64,000 nt of DNA, from NCBI RefSeq assembly GCF_000003815.2, contig NC_049983.1:5639042-5703041 (forward strand). The letters are read 5' to 3'. The position numbers were made by a program, and so were the translations under genes. This DNA comes from Branchiostoma floridae. Taxonomy: Eukaryota > Chordata > Leptocardii > Amphioxiformes > Branchiostomatidae. The notes under the pieces were generated by a model. That model was given only the letters and a program-made list of their open reading frames with translations, searched no databases and was not told the origin of the DNA. This document shows positions 44,742 to 56,700 of the stretch, piece after piece (the first letter of the stretch is position 1; each line of letters starts with the position of its first letter).

Positions 44742-47700
44742 GTATGACTTTGCCAAGAATGCAAAGCATTGAAAAATAAGTATCGACTTAAATATAATAT
44801 CTTTAATGAACATATAGTAGATAGAGAGGCCATTAGTAAAATATTGATGTTAGTGGCTTTTATATACACTGTATATATTATGTTTAAAAGATGATAGAAA
44901 ATTGGCACAGTGGACTATTTCAAGCAGGTCCCCATTTTCCGACAGGTGTACAATGACATTGTTACATAGCAGTAAATTGTCAGGTTCTGAGCGTCAATTG
45001 AGGTACGTATACTTACATGTAGCATATGTGTAATCGAAAGCCATAAGTATTCCTGAATTTAGTGTAAAACATTGCAAGATTCCTGAATTTAACCTACCAC
45101 TAAAGCCTTCTCAAAGATGACAATTTCTCACTATGAAAATGTTGCTACATATTACAGATAATTTATAACCAAAACCAGTGTACATGCCCGTACCTGAAAA
45201 TTGTACAGACACGAGGCCCTACATTAGGATTGATTTTAATGTTGGAATAGCACAATTGTACAAAGGAGAACATTTTTAGAACTCTGAGTGCAGTGACATA
45301 CATGTATGATTAATGATGACTGTCAGACTGGTGAGCCAAGAAACAAGGGCTTAAATTATAACACCAAAAAGGAAAAGTTTTTTTAAAAGTTTTTGTTGCT
45401 TGTGTCACTTTTTCATAAATTGCACCATAATAATTTGTTCCATGAAATGTTTACTGGTATTCTGAAGTAGGAAATTAAAGATAAGTTTACTTTAAGCATT
45501 GCACAATATGGTGCATTTTGGCCCTGTAGTACTGCTGAAATGAGTCAGTTCATGGGAAGCCAACTTGCCTTATGATTTTTCTGGCACATCTCATACCTCA
45601 TCCCAATCTATTTGATAAGAAAACTGAGTCTGATAGTTCATTTCTGAATCTGAACCCAGATATCTCAGAACTGTATCTTCAGGGATTGTACACTGAGATG
45701 AGCAGGAAACTCCACCCCAGGTCAATTTTCACAGTAACTTTAGACAGGGATGTAAGTGATTAATGAGATGTCAGACTGGTTAGGTGACACTTGAATAAAC
45801 ATGGCAGAGAGATCCCCCAAAAAAGGAAATATTTTTTGTTGGTTTCTTTCAATTTTGCCAATTTTTTCACCTTGATCCCTATCATCATTTTTCATTATGT
45901 GTACTTTTACTTAATGTTCTTAAGTGCAGTGCCGGGAGGAAAGAAGGAGGGGGCCTCATTTCATCTACAGGCGACCCCTTGGTGTATTTTGTACCAAGCC
46001 CTGGTCTCCTAATGAATGACAGGTCAGATGCTTGATTTGTCTCGGCTACATTTGGCGGGCTTTTTGTCTTCTCTGGATAAACTGCTTGAGCAGCACTTGG
46101 AGCATTTACCGAGCAGACAAGTTCCCGTGGATTTTCATCATCATGCCAACCAAAAGGCAGTTAGAAGGTTAGTGGATGAATTCTAAAACTCTCACTATGT
46201 AGAAAATACTTATATTATGAGAGAATTGAATAAGCATACATTTCTTGTACACTATGGAAGGATTGTTTAGTTCCACAACCCAAGCTCAGAGCTCACAGTA
46301 GGACATGAGATGTTGCTAGCTGTGGCATTGTTTCTTATTATCATTTTGTCACGTCAGTTGAAAGATTTAATAGTTTAAGAATAATTTATTGCTATCCTAG
46401 TTGATTTTGTAGTAAATGATGGATTTTCATTAAACACAAGTTGTCTTAATATTCTGACCTGTGAGGCAGGTTTCCTAAAAAAAGAAACCAAATAACTGGC
46501 TTGCACTGACACAATATTGTTAAACCAAAAGGCACCACTGCTCAACTTGTGGACTGTATCTAGCATAATGCTTGAAAGATGCAATTCACCAGAGACATTC
46601 TAAATATTTTTCCTTGCTTTGCCAATTGCCCAATGTCCATGGGTGCTTATTTTAGGAGAGCCACACCAACAGTCAAAGTGCCTTATAAATGGAAATTGTC
46701 AAGCTTTCAACTGATAAAGGTGTACTGGACCAGATGATATTTCTGTATCACATTGCATTCAACTTCAGTTTACCACAAGGGCTTCCAACAAAAAAAAGGA
46801 GCACACAATTTGGTTTTGAAATTTCTGACCACACCACACTTGGCCCTAATGTAACAATATTTACAGTATGATGCTATGTACCAGTATGAAAAAATCATAC
46901 TCCGGCAAGAAAGATGATACTATATCAAAAGGGCACATGCATGTGTAGTAGAACTTATAGTACCAGCCGGCAAAAAGGAAATTACTGATTTGAGTATACT
47001 GATATCTATTGATTTTTATTTTCTTAGCCAAACGTTTAGAGCCATTCTGGTTCTATGTGTGGTTTGGTTTGGAGGGGTCAATGCTTGAGAGGAAGCACAT
47101 GATCTCACCAGATGACCTGTCCTTCAACAATTTGGAACAGTTGAGGAACACTACTGTTCAGGTGCTTTGGGAGAAGAAGGTCTGCTCGGGGCAACTGATC
47201 AACTGGACACCACCTGGTAAGAACTCATATTAAGATGTTACCTTGCCTTCTCAGATTTTGTTCATGTATCATTGGCTGACTACTAGAATGTTTTCTGAAT
47301 AACAATTTGGGTTGCTACCTAAGTTAATTTGTTCTGAAATTTTGTTTTTGTGACATTTGGATGTTTATATGCTTTAGTGTGAGGCTATTTCATTTCATTT
47401 GTCCATTTAGGTGAAAGAGACCGCTCATGTCTGTCGGAGTTTGTCATTGAGTATGAGCGGGAGAAGACGAAGAATGAATCTGTAAGTTTTCCATTGTGTT
47501 GCATCACTGCCTGGAATGTATAATGTTGGAAATAAAAAATAAAATATTGCACTGCAGCTGGGAACTCTGGCCAATATGTCAGAAAAATACACAAATAGCA
47601 ATCAGTGTCCTCAGTTTATCCAATGAAAGGTTGACCACATATATTCTAGTTATACATTTCTATGTTTTGATGGCTGGGTGATGAGATTGATCTATAACTG

Positions 47701-50700
47701 TTCATAAGGAGTACTGACACATTGTCATGCCCACTCCACCTCGTGTCAGTATAAGAGTAGCTACATGTAGGTGTTGTTTCAAGTAAAGCATATTTCAGCT
47801 TGGAGACAAAGTACTGACCCCTTGCTTTACAAGAAAATGAAATAATCATATTTAATTATAATTGCTTACAATGTATTTACTCCTGACAGATTAACAGAGA
47901 CACGAATGCTGATGCACCCATTGAAAGACCACCCTTGGCCAGCATCGAGAACACTCAGGTAACTAAGGTTGTTCTTCTGAAATGCAACATTATTATCATT
48001 ATGTACATAGAACAATGCACAAATATTGCCTGCAATTGTTGTTGACATAATGTTAATGCCTTTTAGTGAGTTATAAAGTCCACGTTAAGGCGTAAGATGT
48101 AAAATGCCATATTGCAGCAGTTATGGACGCTTGAATGAATTTCAAATAGATAAAATTCTCAACTAAACTATGTTATTTGACAATTTATCAAAGCTGTCCA
48201 AAGGACCAGCTCAGGAAGGACCAGGAAAGAAGCAGAAAACAATGGTAAATGTTGTATTATTTTTCTAATCCTACTATTGTACATGTATCAGATACATGTT
48301 AACAAATAAATATGAGTGACTTTAAGATTTGACTTCAAGTTGATAATATAGGAATAGTGTAAAACACTGACATACACTCCAAAGTCCCTAAAGAAAATGC
48401 GAGTGTTCAAGGCAAAAATATGCCTTGTCTTCAAGTTCAAACTGCATCTCAATTGAGATCAGCCCTGTGAATAGATTCCAAGTTTTAATCATATGGCATT
48501 TCATTGTCCTTATTAATAATACAAGTATATAATATTTGGATGCAAATGCTATAACATGAACATGTAAATGTTGTAAATGAAATGTTGTATATTTAATGAT
48601 TTTCAGGCTCCAAAAGGTGCTAACAGCAAGAAGGGCAAGAAGTCTACAGCAGATAAGGCGGTAAGCTAGTTTCAATCTTGTTATGCAATAAGTTATTCAC
48701 ATTACAAAATGTATGTCGAACCACTATAATAGATTTTACAATACTCGATACCAGAAGTAGATCTGACTAAATTATCTTTAGATCCTACAGTCCTCATATT
48801 GCTAAGATAGGTAAATACATAAAAGATTGCTCTGTGATTAGAAAAGATAGTGACACTCATGTTTAGCTCCATGGCTTGATTGTATGGAGGTTTTCTTATT
48901 ATCCTATATTGCTTAGTTAGTTAGTAGAGTTTTAAGATTAATTCTGTATCCACTTTTTTTGTAGTTTATATTTGACTATACAAAAGTCACTGTACTTTTT
49001 GTCATGTCATGAAGCTTGTTTGTTTTCATAATTCACACAATCATGTGCATTATAGTCAAGAATTTGATTGTATTTGATGCTATTAGGATGCATTTTATAA
49101 TTTTAGGCTGCAAAATCTGCAAAGAATGCAAAAAAGGCAAAGACCACCACTGCGAAATCGGTAAGCTAAATTTTTAAGTCTTGTAGCCTATACACATAAT
49201 GCACAATCTCTAAAGTCATGCATGTCTTGGGTATTCTGGTTAATTCACTTCAATCAAGAAAGGAAAATCTGATATTTGTTAAAATTTGGGTACAAAGCAG
49301 TTGTATAGAATGTACAAATGTATTGTACATCGTATCAAAATGATACTGTATGTAACAATGTATTGACAATTGAAAGTAGGCTACAACATTTAAAAATCAG
49401 GTAGTGCACATAAGATCTATACCTCACCCTGGGCACAATGTCCCCAGTAAAACAGCATACTCAATCTACATGATTATGAAGCAGTTCTGTTAGATACATG
49501 AACATAAAAGGTATGGATTTAAAATGGGTTCCAACATTATTGACATTGTTCAAGATCTAGAGTAAATGAACATGATCTACAGTATAAGCATGTAAACGCA
49601 TGCTTGCATGCTTGCATGGTCTGAAGTAGGGGTGGGTACAAAATCGGTCTTTTTTATTCAGTTATTGGACCGGTCTGGAAAAACTGGAACGGAAAAAATT
49701 CGGTGGATCAGATGTTGGACCTATTGGAGAATGAGTAGATTATATGATGAGGCATTCATACCTTTGGAGGCTTACCGGTCAAGGAAAATAACAAGAGGCG
49801 ATTAGCCTTGCAGGATTTTAAAACGTCAAGTGGGCGTTGAATACTCCACAAAATAGATTTCTTTGTAGTGAAATGGACCTTTGTTTTCAGTATCGTCCAT
49901 TCATACGTTTCCACATACTGAATCAGGTCCATGTTCAAGTCCGGACCAGGACCTGATCCTCTGGACCTGAACTGGACTTTTTTTTCTGTACCAGTACCCA
50001 GCCTAGACCCTGTCTTTGGATCTACCGCCCCAGTACTATTAGTTGAGCTCTGGACTTTGAATTCAGGCTAGTTAAATGACAAGTGAAAGGTAAAGTCTTG
50101 GGCGATCTAAAGCTGGATCAAGATCACTTTTCCTTCCCAACAAATAAAAGTTTATTCAACTGAAAGACATACTAATTGACAGGAAAGGGGAATTGCTCAT
50201 AGTAACTTTTCCATATTCTTGTACAATTTCAGGCTGGAGATGACTTACAAAAGGCACAAACTGCCAACAACAGGGACAAGGCAGCTGAGATGGCCAAGCT
50301 GAGCATGGAAGATGTGAGTTCATTTGTGTACCTTGCACATGTATGCTTGGGAAGGTTTTCAGCACCTACTACCAGGTCACCTGGTATTTGGAAAGACACA
50401 AGAAATTTGGAAAATCAAGCTATGTAAACAGTAGACCATTAAATGTGATATCAATTTAAAGCTCTCACTAGCATACACTAGTCATATGATATTCACAACT
50501 CCAGATATGATTGGTTGAAAACACCAGTGGCTTGGAAGGCTCGCTCGCTCGCTCGAGGTAGACATTTTTTTTATTCAATGCCGGAAAAAAATGGGTTTTC
50601 CATGGTCTGACAAACTCACTGGCTAGAGCCCTGTTTGGAAACATCAAAAACCCAAAATTTCCATATAGACATGACTGGACAAATTTGTTATAACGACTAT

Positions 50701-53700
50701 TTTGGGGGAGAGAGCGAACATCGATTACTGAAAAACGGGAGTAAAATTGCAGGAAATTCTGTTTTAGAGGGTTTGAAAATCAATGATGCTGTGAAAAAAT
50801 CCTAGCGAGAACACTGGCTATACCATGGTACCAGTTGGACGCCGGGCGCCTTTGTGCCCTGACATCTATATTAAGATTATCGGTTGTTTTTCTACCCGTT
50901 TAATGATGGCTGTTGGGGGGAGGGCCATGTTGATTTTTTTTAGGTGGAGGGGGAGGGCCATGAAAAAAATTTTTGATCGGACTTCCAATGCACCAGCCCT
51001 CTCCCCTCTGATAGATATCGTACGGTCCCTTACATGATCTAAGGAGTCTGACCTCCAGGCCTCATTGGCCCAGGTGGCCTGGAGTATGGTAGAGTAGAGT
51101 AGAGTAGACTAGACTAGTTTCTGCTAGGTTAGGCTGGATGCCAGACTGTTTCCAGGTCCTTTATAATACAGCCTAATGCCACACAAATTTGATTTGTTGG
51201 ATCTTGGATTTAAAATATAAATATCATAACACTAGAGGGTAGGGAGTAATCTTCAATACTGTATTTCCTCCATAAAACTGAGTGCACCAAGGCACAAACC
51301 TGGTCCTTTGACTCCACAGGATGCTTTGATTTCATTATGTTTTCGAGCATATTTTTTTCTTCAGTTTTTTTTTTTAAATCCGTGAACCAACAAATTAAAT
51401 TGGTGTGACCTACCTCCATGGTTCTAGGGCCAACAACTATAACTGTCATCTATAAACTTAACTTACTATGGCCTAAGATTGGAAAATTACATATACAAAA
51501 ATCGCTGTGGCTATTGACACACTCAGTGTGCCAATAGCCAAACAGGCTATTGACACACCGAGATGCCAGTCAGCCAATCAGAGCTTGTAACATGCCTTTC
51601 CGGCAATATTTTACACAAGCAATAGTTGATTAGACATTGTTCGGAAGATTAGACATTGGAATCTTTGAATCTTGGAATGAACAGACGTATTCAAGTTATG
51701 CCCTACATCTGGATACCTAATAATACAGCCTTCATCGTGTATGTATGACGTAGCGTAGTGGATAGAGCGTTGACCCGGGAATTCATGATACCAGCTCCAA
51801 CTCGGTTCGAGTCCGCGCCGTAGTTTTTTTAATTTTTTTTTTTCAATTTTTCTTGTCCCTTTTTAAACATCCATTTGATATAAGAATATTTTATATATAA
51901 ACAACTTTTAAAGTTTCTGTTAACAATATAAACCAAAAATAACACTGACCACAAAACATGTCATAATTTTCGGCCGTGTGGTTCCGGCGCTATCGGCAGC
52001 GACTCGGAAGAATATTTCTTTCACATAAAATGGAGGTAAAACAACAACTATAACTTCGCTTCCTTAGTGATATAAGTTTTGAGGCCGAAAATTCTCCAAT
52101 ATGGCAGGAATTCGTCGGTAAACACAGCTGAAAACGTGTTCCTAACCGATCCAACATGGCTGCCATGATCACATGCGGTGACAGTAAAACTAGCACCCTA
52201 TATGATAGCAGATTCCGATGTTTAAAATTGTGCCGTAAACACGTGAAAAAGATCGTATTTTGGGTTGATAATGGACACAGGATGCCATTTGTATTTTTCA
52301 GAGTGTTGATTGTCAAATATAATCGTAAGATTTCCTCATTTTAGTGGTTTCTATCACTGGGTGTGTCAATAGCCTAACAGGCTATCGACACACTCAGTGT
52401 GCCAATAGCCTAAACAGGCTATCGACACACTGGGTGTGTCGATATCCTGTTAGGCTATTGACACACTGGGTGTGTCAATAGCCTCGCTCTACAAAAATTA
52501 ATATACTCCCGGCTGTAGGCAATTCATATGGAAGAAAAAGCAAATGACAAGATCTTGGGGCTGTGAAACCCAGGGTGAAACCCTATACTTGGTGCCAGAG
52601 CTAAATCAGATTGACACAGTTAGGATGTGTGGGGGTCACACAAGGGCCAACTTAAATCCCTGAAGATCAGATCAGTATGGCCTCTGACCAAAGTAAAAAA
52701 AAAAACAATGTACAGGAGAAAATACCCTCTAAAGACATATAAAACTTTGCCATTCTTTGAGTCATTTTTTTGTTTAAATTTGGGCTCAATTTGGAAAGTT
52801 CTGATATAAAGTGAGCAGTGTTTCTGGCTTTCTGTTGGCTCCACAGAAGTTCTCACTTCAGAACATTGAAGACAATTAATGCAGTCTGTTTAACATTGTA
52901 CTTGTCCATGTATCTATGATTTCATAAAGGGACATTAAAATCCATCTCATGGCTGAATATTTGCAATGTAAAAGATAATTTTACATATATTTTAATAAGT
53001 TCATATTGTACTATCATGCTAGTTCACCTTTATCTGCAGTATTCACATCCCATTCTAAAAACAAATATTAGGTTGCTAAGTAAGTATCCTGTGGATAAAT
53101 GTGAACTAGTATCATTTGGGGGTGGGGGGGGTGGATAATCACAATTATAATATTGCTGATATTTCATCTACTTCATCCTTATGTAAATTGCATATTACAG
53201 CTATCAGAGAGACCTGATTCACCACCTCTGTTTGAAGATGATCCGGAGAACTGGCCTAGAGAAGACAATGAGCCAGCCCCCACTGACACATCTAGCGCCA
53301 TCCACACACCCATCATACACCCAGCCTCCACATCTAGCGCCACCCACACACCCATCATACACCCAGCCTCCACATCTAGCGCCATCCGCACACCCATCAC
53401 ACACCCAGCCTCCACATCTAGCGCCATCCGCACACCCATCATACACCCAGCCTCCACATCTAGCGCCATCCGCACACCCATCATACACCCAGCCTCCACA
53501 TCTAGCGCCATCCGCACACCCATCATACACCCAGCCTCCACATCTAGCGCCATCCGCACACCCATCACACACCCAGCCTCCACATCTAGCGCCATCCGCA
53601 CGCCCATGATACACCCAGCCTCCACATCTAGCACCATCCGCACACCCATCATACACCCAGCCCCCACATCTAACCCCTTCCGCATCAGGGCTTCATCTCC

Positions 53701-56700
53701 CACACCTAACCCCTTCCACTCGCCAATCATGGCTTCATCCCTGACTAGCCTTAACATCAGCCCCCCCCTCATGTCTCGCCTGACAACCTCTCCCACCTTG
53801 CACAGCCAGGGCCAAGACCAGGTAACTTATAATCAAAGTACTTGACATTTATAGAGTAACTATTCAATAAAACATGTAACATCCTTTGCACCATATATTT
53901 TGATTACCATATAATAATATGATGTTCAGAGAGTCTAAAGATTGTAAAATCAAAATAATTTGCAAGTTCTTGCCCGAGGGCCAATTGCAAGTGACAAAAG
54001 AAAATGACGGACAAATAATGGTAAACAGTATTTAGTAAGTGCACAATGTATATCGTTCATACAAATTAATCCCTCATAATCAGCAAAGTTCCTAGCATAG
54101 TTTTATTGTCTTGGTTATTCAAAGATATGAATTCACTATTTCCATGACTTATCATCATAAAGGAGTATGTTCTTGATATGTTCAATAGCTGCTAACTTTT
54201 CTTTCAAGCTGCATTTAAAAAAAAATTCTCCTGGAAAGCTACTTTGGGCTAGCTTATACGCAGGCAAAAAAAACTACCACAAACCTTTCGGCAAAGCCTT
54301 GACATTCATGTAACATTACATGTACACGTAATGTTATACCCTTTCCAGAAAAGGTTAATATTGTTTTGTGAAGGTGTGAGATTGTGGAACTCTGGTTGTG
54401 CATTGGACCTTTTTTGAAATAAATCATGATTAATTATCACAACCCAAGGCAAATGGTAAATTGGCTTCTTCATACATGAAAACTGGTATTCCTACATGTA
54501 CATGTATGTTAGAATCTGACTAGCAGCTAACAGCAGGCTATTTTTTGTACTTTGCAGATCAACTGGATATTCCCTGTTAATGGCACTTCAGTAAGTCTGA
54601 TTTTTGTTACCTACATGCATGGTAAAATTCACTGCAACAAGATTACAAAATCTAGTACAGTAAAACCTGCCCAAGACGACTGCCAAAGACAGCTGCCCAA
54701 GACGACCACCCGGGCGACCTGAAAAAAGCGGTCGATTTGGACACAGGTGGTCGCTGAGAAGAGTATCGACTCAAAACATGCCCGATGCAAAGTATAAATG
54801 GTTTCCGTTGTGTTTAATGGCAAATAGCAAGCATGCGCACGCAATTAAAAGAAGTAAGTAAAGGAGGGCTTTAATGTCAACTACAACACGCACACGCACG
54901 CATAAACGTTAATCATCAATAAGCTTGGTGAATTTTAATACAGTAAATAAACAGAAATTGGAACAAATTGGATCAGGACGTTCCTTCCTGCGCCAGAGAA
55001 ACTCTACTCAAGGAGGTTAAAAAGACAGTCGATCTACTGTGTTAGTGCTTTTGTCCAACTGTCTGAACTGTTCCCGTGGGCAAGTACGCTATCCGGACGT
55101 ACTGGGCATCTCCACAGGCATCGAATTCGAAAGGTACACAGTAGTTATTTCAGATACGGCGATCAAGAACACAGCGATGCATATTACAGGCTTGGTAACT
55201 GACAGCATCAAAGTTCCCCTACTGTCTAAAATGTGAGTTCGCAAATATTGAGACGATCGTAGACGCACTACAGAATGCAACATGTACAGATCTTTCTTAC
55301 AAAGGTATGAGCTACACAGATCTTTCTTAAAAAGGCATGAGGCTATAAACGTTTCAGCATTCGTTCATTTTATAATGATATGGGCAACCCTGGCTGTTTG
55401 TTAACAGCTGAACGAATAAAATGAAATAAATAGAATATAATGATAAAGATTTTCAAAAAATGTAACAACTAAATTCGGATTTTCTTACATCGAAATTTCC
55501 TCCCACATTACCGTAGACTGCCCCACTGACCCACCCATTGACGGCCACCATCTTTAAAACATAACATCGACGCAAAGTGGCCAATTATGGCACAAAATCG
55601 CTTTAGTTATCATCAAAAATCGATGAAAACCTTAAGGTTGAAAATGACGCGGTCGTCTAAACATAACATCAGCGCAAACTGGCCGATTTCGGCACAAAAT
55701 CGCTTTAGTTATCATCAAAAATCGATGAAAACCTCAAGGTTGAAAATGATGCGGCCGTTATGGTTCACATTTTTGGCCGGTCGCAGTCGCGTTGGCCAGG
55801 TGGTCGTTAAGAAAAAGGTCATGCTTACGTCAATGGGCAAAAAATCAGGACCGAGAAAAAGATGTCGAAATGGCCAGGTCGTTGCTGAGAAGAGGTGGTC
55901 GCTTGGCAGGTTTGACTGTATATGAAAGAACCAGAAAAATGTACAGTGCTGCATGTAACCCAGATCTAGAGCACTTAAATGTTGACTTGATACCAATGTC
56001 AGAGAAATCATTTATTTTATGCTGATTATGATACTGAGCAAAGTTAAGAAAACACTGTAACCTACTTTTTGTTGTTGCAATATTTAATGCCTAAACTTAT
56101 ACATTATGTGATGTTTTATACTACAGGCTGGGCAGGTCCCCCAACCACTAGGTGGGCCACAACATGGGGTGGCCATCTATCCCCATCTCCTCACAAAGGC
56201 CAGAAACAGCGGGAAAACCCCTGAACAGTTCTTCAAGATTCTGATGGGGTTATATTTCACGGAAGAAGAACTGTTCAGGGGCAACCTGACAGGAGGTGGG
56301 GACCGGAACCATCAGGCCCTGAATCCTGCCATCCTAGGTGCCATTCTCGGTAAGGGAGAACAAGCACAGCTAAGTTATAGATGATGATTAATGATGATTT
56401 GTTTGTGGAAAATTGACTCTAGATCAATGGTGCTAAGTATGTTTAAACATCATGGTACTAACGTTAGCTAGGGATAGGGTGGTAGGAATTCATCATTTAG
56501 ACTGAATGTTTCAGTTTTCCAAATCACAAATCTGATACTGGCAGGTCTTCAGCATTTTATTTTATGATTAAGTGATTCTTTGATATTGCATGTTTACAAA
56601 GATTGATTCTTGTATTATAATAAGTGTTGTAAATAAAAGAAGAGGATTCCATATCCTACCACAACAACATACTACATGTGTATTAGGTTTCTGTTCTATC

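Noticed and set aside
51753-51828. Functional tRNA gene
   Set aside because: A- and B-boxes are present but the acceptor and T stems do not pair properly. Treated as a SINE-like head.
53179-53796. 205- and 145-codon antisense frames over the repeat exon
   Set aside because: Shadows of the 42-bp repeat; the sense strand has good splice sites, matching phases and a sensible gene context.
55587-55925. 112-codon frame as a gene
   Set aside because: It lies in the duplicated interior and end of a pogo/Tigger-like element.
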